Shown: positions 1 to 7,598 of the stretch, in pieces | Layout: every line of letters begins with the position of its first letter | Position numbering within the stretch: the stretch's first letter is position 1 | Assembly: GCF_003432035.1 (NCBI RefSeq) | Contig: NZ_QOHO01000025.1 | Coordinates: forward strand, 62,001 to 126,000 | DNA from: Lacrimispora amygdalina | Lineage (GTDB): Bacteria; Bacillota; Clostridia; Lachnospirales; Lachnospiraceae | Direction: 5' to 3' | DNA length: 64,000 bases | Program-made: the position numbers and the translations under genes | Notes under the pieces: model-generated | Told to the model about the DNA's origin: nothing | Database searches by the model: none | Seen by the model: the letters and a program-made list of their open reading frames with translations, nothing else

Positions 1-624
1 CTTTGGTCCGTTAATCTTATGACCGCTGGCGCTTAACATATCAATGTGGTATTCATCTACATTGATGGGCACATGACCGAATGCCTGAACTGCATCGGTA
101 TGGAATAAGATCTTATGCTCCTTTGCAATCTCACCAATTTCCTTAATGGGTTCAATGGTGCCGATCTCGTTATTGGCAAACATGACAGAAATGAGGATGG
201 TGTCAGGACGAATGGCTTTTTTCAGCTCGTCTAACTTTATGGAACCATTCTCATCTACATTCAGATAAGTGATATCAAAACCGCGTTTCTCTAAATACTC
301 ACAGGTATGGAGCACGGCATGATGTTCGATTTTACTGGTAATGATGTGTTTTCCTTTTTCTGCATAGGCTTCTGCTGTTGCAATGAGAGCCCAGTTGTCG
401 GATTCAGAACCGCCGGCTGTAAAATAAATCTCGTTTGCCTTGGCTCCAAGAGAATTCGCGATGATCTCTCTGGATTCCTGAACCGCTTTCTTTGAAATAC
501 CGGAAAATTCGTATACGGAAGATGGATTACCATAATATTCCGTAAAGTAAGGCAGCATGGCTTCTACGACCTCTGGTCTGGTTTTGGTCGTCGCTGCGTT
601 GTCTAAATAAATCAGTTGCTTCAT
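1..624 (-). CDS. Cysteine desulfurase (NifS/IscS family), 3' end cut by window edge
   Basis: PLP enzyme that takes sulfur from cysteine to feed Fe-S cluster or thio-cofactor assembly. Read on the minus strand from ATG at 624, behind AAAGGCGG, it begins MKQLIYLDNAATTKTRPEVV and continues without stops to base 1. It has the family's aminotransferase class V features: the DNAATT start, the ESDNWAL and EHHAVL segments, HTDAVQAFG, and SGHKINGPK, whose lysine binds PLP. The catalytic cysteine loop lies beyond the window. It is far from the nif operon and points away from it, so it is more likely the housekeeping desulfurase than a nif-dedicated one; that is inference. Confidence 0.93.
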   Translation of the reverse strand, partial: MKQLIYLDNAATTKTRPEVVEAMLPYFTEYYGNPSSVYEFSGISKKAVQESREIIANSLGAKANEIYFTAGGSESDNWALIATAEAYAEKGKHIITSKIEHHAVLHTCEYLEKRGFDITYLNVDENGSIKLDELKKAIRPDTILISVMFANNEIGTIEPIKEIGEIAKEHKILFHTDAVQAFGHVPINVDEYHIDMLSASGHKINGPK

Positions 625-681
625 ATTTGTTAGTTCCGCCTTTCTGTAGTTCTAAAGTTAAAAGCTTCATCTACATTTTCT

Positions 682-709
682 ATTATACACACATTTCCTA
701 GAAATTCAA
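682..709 (-). promoter_or_regulatory. Promoter of the cysteine desulfurase
   Basis: On the minus strand a -35 TTGAAT (704-709) and a -10 TATAAT (682-687) are 16 bp apart, about 60 bases upstream of the ATG. The -10 is a perfect consensus. Confidence 0.6.
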
Positions 710-711
710 TA

Positions 712-730
712 GGAATGATTCTCATTATGA
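712..730. promoter_or_regulatory. Fur-like box
   Basis: The minus-strand core ATAATGAGAATCATT matches the classical Fur consensus ATAATGATAATCATT at all but one base. It abuts the -35 box of the cysteine desulfurase promoter, consistent with iron-dependent control of sulfur mobilisation. It also lies 64 bases upstream of the flippase gene on the other strand, so it could act on either. Confidence 0.5.
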
Positions 731-793
731 ATATGTCATGAAGAAAGAACAATTTCCATATATTTATAATAATTCTCTTTTTCAGGAGATTTC

Positions 794-2335
794 ATGAATG
801 ATTCCCTAAAGATCCCCAGAAAACTTTCAAAAAGAAAATATGCGCTACTGACCGGCACGCTTCTTCTTACGTCAGCCGGGCTCATCACCCGGGTGCTGGG
901 CTTTTTTTACCGGATCTTTCTCTCCCGTACCATCGGAGCTGAGGGTCTGGGTATTTTTAATCTGATTCATCCGGTTTTTGGGATCTGCTTTGCTCTTTGT
1001 GCAGGTTCCATTCAAACCGCCATATCCCAGTCCGTAGCCGCTAATGTGAAGAAAGGCCGTTCTGTATTTCGAAGCGGTCTGGTCATTTCAGTGGCTATTT
1101 CCATGATACTGGCTTATTTCATTATTCAGTTTAAGGACTTTATCGCAGGTTCCATATTAATGGAGCCGCGCTGCGCCCCTCTCCTTACGTTTCTTGCCGT
1201 ATCGGTTCCCTGCGCAGCAATCCATGCCTGTATCAACGGTTACTATTATGGTATGCAGCGACCCTCCGTTCCGGCATTGGCCCAGATTATGGAGCAGATC
1301 ATAAGAATCGGCGCGGTTTTTCTCATTGCCGACATTATGATCCGGTCAGGAATTACCATCACGGTCCAGCTGGCGGTCATGGGACATTTAATCGGGGAAA
1401 TTGCTTCGTCTTTGTTTACCGTCTTTGCCTACCGCTTTTTCCCGCCGAAAATGGCAAACGACTTTGCTTATGACTCCTCCCATTTCAGCAATACCGCACC
1501 GGGACTCCTTCATCTTGCACTTCCTCTCATGGGAAACCGGCTGGTTTTAAATGTTCTTGCCAGTGCAGAGGCCATACTCATCCCAAGCAGGCTGCAGATG
1601 TCCGGTCTCTCGGATTCGGCCGCATTTTCCGTATACGGAGTATTAACAGGAATGGCACTGCCCTTTATTTTGTTCCCTTCCACCGTATTTAATTCCCTGG
1701 CAGTGCTTTTGCTGCCCACTGTGGCGGAAGCCCAGTCAGAGGGGAATGAGAAACGGATCGGAACCGCTATTTCCATGTCCCTGCGCTACTGTATGTATGT
1801 GGGGATTCTCTGCATCGGAATCTTTACTTTATTTGGTAATGACTTAGGAGTGAGCGTGTTTAAGGACAGCTCCGCCGGACAGTATATGACTGTGCTGGCA
1901 TGGCTCTGCCCTTTTCTTTACATGGCTACCACCATGGGAAGTATTTTAAACGGGCTTGGCAAAACCTCCATCACCTTCACCCAGAATGTAATCGCCATGA
2001 CGCTCCGGCTCCTGTTTGTACTTTTTGGTATCCCCCGGCTGGGAATATTCGCTTACCTGGTGGGTGCTTTGGCAAGTGAGCTGCTCCTGGCCTTCATGCA
2101 TGTGCTTACTTTAAGGAAAATGGTGGATTTTGTGTGGAATGCATGGGATATGATCGCAAAGCCATCGGCACTCATGCTGCTGGCAATCGGAATCTATTAC
2201 GCCGCCTTTTCCTTTCTTGATCCATTTGCAGGTCTGCCCCTGTTTATTAAAACGGCGCTGCATATTTTAATCTTAAGTACCTTTTATCTGGTACTGCTGT
2301 TTGGGGCTCACGTGATGAAAAATGACGGTGAATAA
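794..2335 (+). CDS. SpoVB/MurJ-like polysaccharide (lipid) flippase
   Basis: Integral membrane protein of the MOP/MATE-like flippase family (513 aa), the family of SpoVB, which supports spore cortex synthesis, and of other lipid-linked sugar flippases. The N-terminus (KYALLTGTLLLTSAGLITRVLGFFYRIFLS) carries the first helix and the RxxGFxxR-type start of the family, followed by about 14 hydrophobic segments and no soluble domain. Start chosen at ATG 794 behind CAGGAG. It stands alone between the desulfurase and the Crp regulator. SpoVB is the best guess within the family, but a capsule or peptidoglycan flippase cannot be excluded. Confidence 0.85.
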   Translation: MNDSLKIPRKLSKRKYALLTGTLLLTSAGLITRVLGFFYRIFLSRTIGAEGLGIFNLIHPVFGICFALCAGSIQTAISQSVAANVKKGRSVFRSGLVISVAISMILAYFIIQFKDFIAGSILMEPRCAPLLTFLAVSVPCAAIHACINGYYYGMQRPSVPALAQIMEQIIRIGAVFLIADIMIRSGITITVQLAVMGHLIGEIASSLFTVFAYRFFPPKMANDFAYDSSHFSNTAPGLLHLALPLMGNRLVLNVLASAEAILIPSRLQMSGLSDSAAFSVYGVLTGMALPFILFPSTVFNSLAVLLLPTVAEAQSEGNEKRIGTAISMSLRYCMYVGILCIGIFTLFGNDLGVSVFKDSSAGQYMTVLAWLCPFLYMATTMGSILNGLGKTSITFTQNVIAMTLRLLFVLFGIPRLGIFAYLVGALASELLLAFMHVLTLRKMVDFVWNAWDMIAKPSALMLLAIGIYYAAFSFLDPFAGLPLFIKTALHILILSTFYLVLLFGAHVMKNDGE

Positions 2336-2362
2336 AGGCGTATAGGACAGTTTTGGTATTCC

Positions 2363-2391
2363 TTGCGTTCAATTTAATGGTATAGTATAAT
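2363..2391 (+). promoter_or_regulatory. Promoter of the Crp/Fnr regulator gene
   Basis: -35 TTGCGT (2363-2368), 17-bp spacer, -10 TATAAT (2386-2391). Just downstream, TTTACCGTGATCTTATTTT near 2400 repeats the half-site ACCGTGAT found in the palindrome at 3188-3211, which suggests autoregulation. Confidence 0.6.
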
Positions 2392-2509
2392 ACTTATATA
2401 TTTACCGTGATCTTATTTTAAAGAATGTTTTGCGCCAGGCTGAATCAAAGGAATAGAGCTATCTTAGTAAAACGCAAGACAACGGTAAAAAAGGAGAATG
2501 TGGATTCCC

Positions 2510-3196
2510 ATGGATATAAAAGAAGCCTGTTCCTGTATTGAGTTTTTTCAAAACATATCAGAAAAATCAACTGCTGCACTGATGGCCTGCGCCAGCCTCC
2601 GGCGTTTTCCCAAGGGCGCCCACTTATTCTGGGATAAGGAAATGAACCAAACGCTTTATGTAGTAGTAACCGGTTTCGTATCCCTGTATAAAATCAACTC
2701 CCAGGGAGAGAGGAAAACCATTTTTCTTCTGGGAAAAGGAGAATTGGTGAACGAAGAAGTCTTGCAGAATATGCCCGCTTCCATTAACTGTGAAGCCTTT
2801 GAACCATCTCTGGTTCTGTGTTTTGGAAAGATGGATTTTCTGGAGGTCATGCGTCATGATTTTGAACTGACGAAACTGATTCTTGATTCCCTGGCTTTAA
2901 AAAACCGCCGCTTATACCGCCAGTTAAAAAATACCTCCAACTCCGTACATGGGGAAAAGAAGATCGCTGCGAAGCTATGGCGGCTGTCTAAGGATTATGG
3001 CATTCCCGATGAGGAAGGAACCTTAATCAATATGGATTTAAGCGTTACGTATCTGGCCGATATGCTGGGATCCAGGCGGGAAACCGTATCCCGTCAGTTA
3101 AAGCATTTAACCGAACAGGGGCTGGTCCGGGTCCAGCGGGGAAAATTTATCATCCCTGACCGGGATGCCCTGTCTGTTTTTTTTAAGTCACCGTGA
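2510..3196 (+). CDS. Crp/Fnr-family transcriptional regulator of the asr locus
   Basis: One-component DNA-binding regulator of about 228 aa. The N-terminal half is a cyclic-nucleotide-type beta-roll (FPKGAHLFWDKEMNQTLYVVVTG, then FLLGKGELVNEEV). The C-terminal part is a Crp-type winged helix with recognition helix SRRETVSRQLKHLTE. No N-terminal cysteine cluster for an FNR-type Fe-S centre is visible, though several cysteines (CSCIEF, CASLRR) occur early. Two in-frame ATGs, 2498 and 2510, follow AAGGAG; the first is only one base from it, so the second is preferred but uncertain. Its position directly before the sulfite reductase genes suggests it controls them in response to sulfite or redox state. 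Confidence 0.85.
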   Translation: MDIKEACSCIEFFQNISEKSTAALMACASLRRFPKGAHLFWDKEMNQTLYVVVTGFVSLYKINSQGERKTIFLLGKGELVNEEVLQNMPASINCEAFEPSLVLCFGKMDFLEVMRHDFELTKLILDSLALKNRRLYRQLKNTSNSVHGEKKIAAKLWRLSKDYGIPDEEGTLINMDLSVTYLADMLGSRRETVSRQLKHLTEQGLVRVQRGKFIIPDRDALSVFFKSP

Positions 3197-3234
3197 TTTA
3201 GATCACGGTGATTTTTTTATTTATTGATTATACT
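3188..3234 (+). promoter_or_regulatory. Crp-type palindrome doubling as terminator, plus -10 of the hsc-asr operon
   Basis: TCACCGTGAT-TTAG-ATCACGGTGA (3188-3211) is a perfect inverted repeat containing GTGA-N6-TCAC, the Crp-family half-site spacing. It is followed by seven Ts (3212-3218), so as RNA it is also a good intrinsic terminator for the regulator gene, whose stop codon lies inside it. A -10 box TATACT sits at 3229-3234 with no good -35. If transcription starts near 3241, the palindrome centre is at about -41.5, the class II activator position. Confidence 0.65.
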
Positions 3235-3279
3235 GGTTTTGTGGGTAGTTTGATAAAAAATAAACAAAGGAGGTTGTTT

Positions 3280-4047
3280 ATGTTTCAGGAAGAATATTCA
3301 ACATTAGCAAAAGCAGCGGAAAACAAATCAAAGTTTCTTAAAAACAATCCTGTTGGTTACTGGGTTGCGGCCATGCTGGCAGGCATTTATGTTGGTTTTG
3401 GAATCCTGCTTATTTTCACGGCAGGAGGAATGATTTCAAACCAGCCTTACGTCAAGATTATTATGGGCGTCTCCTTCGGCATCGCTCTCAGTCTTGTTGT
3501 TATGGCAGGTGCGGAACTTTTTACCGGCAATAATTTAGTTATGGCCGGCGGTGTTTTCAGGGGTACGGTCACATTTGCACAAGCGGTAAAGCTGTGGGTG
3601 GTATGTTTACTTGGAAACTGGGCCGGTTCCATACTCCTTGCCCTTATTTTCTGGGGTGCCGGACTGGCAAAGGGACCTGTGGGAGAATTCATGGCCAATA
3701 CCTCTGCTGCAAAAATGGCACTTCCCCTTATTCCGCTCTTTTTAAGAGCAGTTCTTTGCAACATTTTAGTGTGCCTTGCTATCTGGTGCGGCTTCCGCTG
3801 CAAATCAGAAAGCGGGAAATTAATTATGGTATTCTGGTGTCTCTTTGCGTTCATTACCAGCGGTTATGAACACAGTATTGCAAACATGACACTTCTCACT
3901 GTGGGAATCTTAAGTCCAGGCGGAGCGGCTGTCTCTCTTTCCGGATATTTTTATAATATTCTGGTTGTAACCCTTGGCAATATGGCCGGCGGAATTTTAT
4001 TTACGGCTGTTCCATACTATCTGATTTCCGGAAAAAAGGAGGCTTAG
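3280..4047 (+). CDS. FNT-family anion channel, probable hydrosulfide channel of the asr operon
   Basis: Formate/nitrite transporter family membrane protein (255 aa from ATG 3280, chosen for the AAAGGAGG at 3267-3273; a GTG at 3208 lies inside the terminator hairpin and is rejected). It shows six hydrophobic segments and the FNT signatures AELFTGNNLVMAGG and GYEHSIANMTLL. FNT proteins encoded next to asrABC in Clostridioides difficile were shown to conduct HS-, the product of sulfite reduction. The gene ends one base before asrA, so the same role is inferred here: export of the sulfide made by AsrABC. Confidence 0.85.
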   Translation: MFQEEYSTLAKAAENKSKFLKNNPVGYWVAAMLAGIYVGFGILLIFTAGGMISNQPYVKIIMGVSFGIALSLVVMAGAELFTGNNLVMAGGVFRGTVTFAQAVKLWVVCLLGNWAGSILLALIFWGAGLAKGPVGEFMANTSAAKMALPLIPLFLRAVLCNILVCLAIWCGFRCKSESGKLIMVFWCLFAFITSGYEHSIANMTLLTVGILSPGGAAVSLSGYFYNILVVTLGNMAGGILFTAVPYYLISGKKEA

Positions 4048-4048
4048 C

Positions 4049-5068
4049 ATGGGATATATTCTGAATGCAAAAGACATTAATGAGGTATTTCGCCAGTGGA
4101 AAAAGGATTCTGTCATCTATGCTCCAGTGCTGTTGAAAAACGGCGGCGCATTTTCCGATACAGACTCGGTTCATTACGGCGAAATCCAGTCCATAGAGGA
4201 AATCGTCTTTGATAAAAAATCCGATTTTTCATTTAAAGAGATTCTTCTTCCAATCTCTGAAACCTTATTCTATTTTACGGAAAATTCTGTGAAGGAACCG
4301 GACGCCCCTGTGAAACAGGCCATCATTTTTGTGCGCAGCTGCGATCTTCATGCAGTAAAACGCTTAGATACCATGTATCTCCATAACGGAGCGGAGGACC
4401 CTTATTACAAACGCCTCCGGGACCGGGTTAAATTCGTACTTATGGGCTGTAAAGAATCCTTTGAGAGCTGTTTCTGTGTTGATATGGGAACCAACCGTTC
4501 AGACGACTATCATGCTTCCATGGAGTTTTCTAAAGAGGGAGTAAGAATTGATAATAAAAATCCGGAGTGGGATGAGTTGTTTGCTGCTGTATGCGCAAAA
4601 CAGGAGGTTGTCTCCCCTTCCTATGTAACTGAAACACAGACACAGGTAAACATTCCCCAGTCTCTCTCCTTAGATGTCATGAAGTCATCCATGTGGAAAC
4701 AATATGACAGCCGCTGCATAAACTGCGGTCGGTGCAACTTTGTATGTCCAACCTGTACCTGCTTTACCATGCAGGACATTTTCTATACCGATAACGGTAA
4801 AGCTGGAGAACGCCGAAGAGTCTGGGCTTCCTGTATGACAGATGGTTTCACCGATGTGGCCGGCGGCGGCAGCTACCGCCAGAATAATGGTCAGCGCATG
4901 CGCTTTAAGGTTATGCATAAAGTATATGATTACAAAAAACGCAACGGTATTCATATGTGCGTGGGCTGCGGCCGGTGCGACGATGTCTGCCCGGAGTACA
5001 TCTCATTTTCCCACTGCATCAATCAGCTGGAAGATGCCATGAAGGAGGTAAATGGAAATGAATCATAA
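4049..5068 (+). CDS. asrA: Anaerobic sulfite reductase subunit A
   Basis: Electron-transfer subunit of the siroheme anaerobic sulfite reductase that reduces sulfite to sulfide in the cytoplasm (339 aa, the usual AsrA length). The C-terminal half holds two ferredoxin-type [4Fe-4S] motifs, CINCGRCNFVCPTCTC and CVGCGRCDDVCPEY; the N-terminal half matches the AsrA/hydrogenase-beta-like domain (FVRSCDLHAVKRLDTMYL). ATG 4049 follows AGGAGG with one base between the preceding stop and this start, so translation is coupled. The end overlaps the asrB start. Confidence 0.93.
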   Translation: MGYILNAKDINEVFRQWKKDSVIYAPVLLKNGGAFSDTDSVHYGEIQSIEEIVFDKKSDFSFKEILLPISETLFYFTENSVKEPDAPVKQAIIFVRSCDLHAVKRLDTMYLHNGAEDPYYKRLRDRVKFVLMGCKESFESCFCVDMGTNRSDDYHASMEFSKEGVRIDNKNPEWDELFAAVCAKQEVVSPSYVTETQTQVNIPQSLSLDVMKSSMWKQYDSRCINCGRCNFVCPTCTCFTMQDIFYTDNGKAGERRRVWASCMTDGFTDVAGGGSYRQNNGQRMRFKVMHKVYDYKKRNGIHMCVGCGRCDDVCPEYISFSHCINQLEDAMKEVNGNES

Positions 5069-5852
5069 TGAATATCTTCCCTTCCGTTCTGAAATCAAAG
5101 AGGTAATCCGTCATACGGACATTGAATACACATTCCGCATGGCGTATCATGGAGACGTGAAACCGGGTCAGTTTTTCGAGGTTTCCATTCCTAAATTCGG
5201 AGAAGCTCCTATCTCTGTCAGCGGCATCCGGGAGGATTCGGTGGATTTAACCATTCGCCGGGTCGGAAAGGTGACCGGGGAAATCTTTGAGCGGTATCAG
5301 GGAGACAGCCTTTTTTTAAGAGGGCCTTACGGCAATGGATTTGACATAGAAAATTTCCGTGGAAAAGAACTGCTGGTCATAGCCGGCGGAACCGGACTTT
5401 CTCCAGTCAAAGGTGTGGTTGACTATTTTTCCAGCCATATGGAAGAAACAAAGGGTATGACCCTCATCGCCGGATTTAAAACACCGAAGGACATTCTTTT
5501 TCTGGAAGACTTCGGCAAATGGAAACAGGCGATGGAAGTCATACTGACCGTTGACTGCGCAGATGACGACACTGCCTGCCAGATCGGACTGGTCACCCAG
5601 TATATACCTAAATTAAAGCTGAAAAATAAAGATGAAACCACTGCAATCGTGGTGGGACCTCCTGCCATGATGCGTTTTACCACTCAGGGACTTTTGGATA
5701 TCGGACTGAAAGAAGAAAATATCTGGATTTCCCATGAACGGAAAATGTGCTGCGGAATCGGCAAATGCGGACACTGTAAAATTGATGACACCTATGTGTG
5801 CCTGGACGGACCTGTCTTTCCATTTACCAAAGGCCGCAAACTCTTGGATTAG
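5058..5852 (+). CDS. asrB: Anaerobic sulfite reductase subunit B (flavoprotein)
   Basis: Ferredoxin-NADP reductase-like subunit that oxidises NAD(P)H and passes electrons to AsrA and AsrC. An FAD-binding barrel comes first (SGIREDSVDLTIRRVGKVT), then the nucleotide-binding GGTGLSPVKG and VGPPAMMRFT, and a C-terminal cysteine cluster CCGIGKCGHCKIDDTYVC that binds [2Fe-2S]. Two in-frame ATGs, 5052 and 5058, follow GGAGG; the second has the better 9-base spacing, giving 264 aa. It overlaps the asrA stop. Confidence 0.93.
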   Translation: MNHNEYLPFRSEIKEVIRHTDIEYTFRMAYHGDVKPGQFFEVSIPKFGEAPISVSGIREDSVDLTIRRVGKVTGEIFERYQGDSLFLRGPYGNGFDIENFRGKELLVIAGGTGLSPVKGVVDYFSSHMEETKGMTLIAGFKTPKDILFLEDFGKWKQAMEVILTVDCADDDTACQIGLVTQYIPKLKLKNKDETTAIVVGPPAMMRFTTQGLLDIGLKEENIWISHERKMCCGIGKCGHCKIDDTYVCLDGPVFPFTKGRKLLD

Positions 5853-5867
5853 AAAGGGGAACGTCTT

Positions 5868-6830
5868 ATGGATATCAATACAAAGGAACTGAAAAAAAAT
5901 GCTTTCCGGGTAACGAAACACAGAGGCCTTACCGCCTCCCGCATCCGTGTTCCCGGCGGTCACTTAGAAGCCAGATTTTTACCAATGATTCAGAATATTG
6001 CCGATACTTACGGAAACGGCACGGTACACATTACCTCCAGGCAGGGGTTTGAGATCCCCGGAATTCCATTTGCGGATATTCCAAAGGTTAATGCCCTCCT
6101 CCAGCCGATTATAGAAGGTCTGGATATTAACCAGGAAAAATCGGGGCAGGGCTACAGCGCTGCCGGAACCCGGAATATTACCGCATGTATCGGCAACAAC
6201 GTCTGCCCTTATGCCTGCTACAATACAGCTGAGCTGGCAAAGAAAATCGAGAAAGCGGTTTTCCCAAACAACCTCCACTTTAAAATCGCACTCACCGGCT
6301 GTCCCAACGACTGCGCCAAGGTGCGGATGCATGATTTCGGCATTATGGGAATGACACTTCCCCACTACGATGCAGACCGGTGTGTCAACTGCGGCGCCTG
6401 TGTGAAGGCATGCAAACGGAAATCTACAGGGGCTCTTGAAACAGTAAACTGCAAGGTGGCACGCAATCATGAGACCTGCATCGGCTGCGGTGAATGTGTT
6501 CTTGCCTGCCCGACCCGTGCCTGGACCAGGAGTCAGGAGAAGTTTTACCGTCTCACACTTCTTGGCCGGACCGGTAAGAAAAACCCCCGCATGGGCGAAG
6601 ATTTCATCAAATGGGCAGACGAGGACAGCATTTTAAAAATTATTCTCAACACCTATGATTATGTGACAAAATACATTGATACCACCGCTCCGGGAGGGAA
6701 AGAGCACATCGGTTATATCGTAGACCGGACCGGATTTGAGGAATTCTACCGGTGGGCGATGAAAGATGTTTCTCTGCCGGAAGAAGCAAATGTGTATAAG
6801 CCCCTCTACTGGAAGGGTGTTAAATATTAG
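5868..6830 (+). CDS. asrC: Anaerobic sulfite reductase subunit C (siroheme catalytic subunit)
   Basis: Catalytic subunit (320 aa) reducing sulfite to sulfide at a siroheme-[4Fe-4S] centre. The siroheme-cluster cysteines are in ACIGNNVCPYACYN and TGCPNDCAK, the CX5C...CX3C pattern of the family. Between the ferredoxin-like sulfite reductase half-domain and the C-terminus lie two [4Fe-4S] motifs, CVNCGACVKACKRKS and CIGCGECVLACPTR. ATG 5868 follows AAAGGGGA. Last gene of the operon, followed by a strong terminator. Confidence 0.94.
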   Translation: MDINTKELKKNAFRVTKHRGLTASRIRVPGGHLEARFLPMIQNIADTYGNGTVHITSRQGFEIPGIPFADIPKVNALLQPIIEGLDINQEKSGQGYSAAGTRNITACIGNNVCPYACYNTAELAKKIEKAVFPNNLHFKIALTGCPNDCAKVRMHDFGIMGMTLPHYDADRCVNCGACVKACKRKSTGALETVNCKVARNHETCIGCGECVLACPTRAWTRSQEKFYRLTLLGRTGKKNPRMGEDFIKWADEDSILKIILNTYDYVTKYIDTTAPGGKEHIGYIVDRTGFEEFYRWAMKDVSLPEEANVYKPLYWKGVKY

Positions 6831-6866
6831 GTCTTAGAATTACAATTGTATTTTTATACGAATAAG

Positions 6867-6913
6867 ATCAGGGCAAGAATTCATTTCATAGAATTCTCGC
6901 CCTGATTTTTTTC
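6867..6913 (+). terminator. Terminator of the hsc-asrABC operon
   Basis: The arms ATCAGGGCAAGAATTC and GAATTCTCGCCCTGAT (one mismatch) form a long hairpin from 6867 to about 6906, followed by TTTTTTT. Confidence 0.9.
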
Positions 6914-6967
6914 TTCCTGATAAAAATTACCCGCTTTCCATACCTGCTTTATGAAATAAGAAAAGTA

Positions 6968-7027
6968 TTGACATTTTCAATCTACAAATGTAAACTATTA
7001 ATTATGTTTACATTTGTAGATTGAAAA
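6968..7027 (+). promoter_or_regulatory. Promoter inside a perfect 22-bp inverted repeat, BlaI-type operator
   Basis: -35 TTGACA (6968-6973), 17-bp spacer, -10 TAAACT (6991-6996). Arms 6974-6995 and 7006-7027 are exact reverse complements of 22 bases around a 10-base AT spacer, covering spacer, -10 and start site. Each arm holds TACAAATGTA or its complement, the TACA-NN-TGTA core bound by BlaI/MecI repressors. Only the second arm would be transcribed, so it must act as DNA, not as an attenuator. A BlaI homologue is encoded at 35513. Confidence 0.75.
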
Positions 7028-7039
7028 AGGAGGATTAAA

Positions 7040-7399
7040 ATGAAACATTTATTTACACAAAAAATGATTGCTGCTGCATTCGCATGCGCTTCTGTATTAG
7101 CAGTAATGCCCATATCAGCCAATGCTATGGCAAATAAAAGCGCTGCTGTTGTTGAATCACAAACTTACCACAACAATAAAGCAGCCAAATCAACAAAGAT
7201 GGAATGGATCCACGAAGGTGGCAAATGGTATTGTAAGATAGATGGTAAATATGTAAAAGGCTGGTTAAGGCATGAAAAAAACTGGTACTATTTTGACAAT
7301 CAGGGAGTTGCGGCTGTTGACACCACCATAACCATCGATGGCAAAAAATATTCGTTTGACAGTATTGGTACCTGCACAAACATAAAACATTCAAAATAA
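7040..7399 (+). CDS. Small secreted protein with cell-wall-binding-type (choline-binding-like) repeat
   Basis: A 119-aa protein with a signal peptide (MKHLFTQKMIAAAFACASVL, cleavage probably after SANA) followed by a short module resembling cell-wall-binding repeats: EWIHEGGKWYCKIDGKYVKG then NWYYFDNQGVAAVDTTI, i.e. GKWYY-like and GWL elements with conserved aromatics. No enzymatic domain, so it is likely an extracellular wall or glycan-binding factor. ATG 7040 follows AAAAAGGAGG. Its promoter is wholly inside a BlaI-type operator, so expression probably rises with cell-wall antibiotic stress; the precise role is unknown. Confidence 0.75.
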   Translation: MKHLFTQKMIAAAFACASVLAVMPISANAMANKSAAVVESQTYHNNKAAKSTKMEWIHEGGKWYCKIDGKYVKGWLRHEKNWYYFDNQGVAAVDTTITIDGKKYSFDSIGTCTNIKHSK

Positions 7400-7598
7400 C
7401 TAACTATATTATAATGGTGTTAAAACTACAAATGTAAACTATTAATAAATTCTTCTGCATAAGCAAGCCTCCGGTGTAAGCACACTGGTATAAAAATTGC
7501 TTTGGTAAAAATTGTTTTTCCCTGCATCCCACTATATTTCTGCAAAATATCTGGTATAATTATAACAGAATTTTAACAGTCAGTATAAGGGGGAGCTT
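7400..7598 (+). promoter_or_regulatory. Intergenic region with an orphan operator repeat and a lytS-type promoter
   Basis: Bases 7426-7446 repeat exactly the 21 bases 6982-7002 (one operator arm plus part of its spacer), but without the second arm. Near the 3' end an extended -10, TGGTATAAT (7552-7560), probably drives the sensor kinase gene. No open reading frame was recognised here. Confidence 0.5.

Noticed and set aside
1-624. nif-specific nifS
   Set aside because: It is 11 kb from the nif operon, transcribed separately and behind a Fur-like box; a housekeeping desulfurase is more likely.
3208-3279. N-terminal extension of the FNT channel from GTG 3208
   Set aside because: It lies within the terminator/operator palindrome and lacks a ribosome site; ATG 3280 has AAAGGAGG.
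7006-7027. Attenuator formed by the 22-bp inverted repeat
   Set aside because: The transcription start predicted from the -10 lies after the first arm, so the hairpin cannot form in the RNA.
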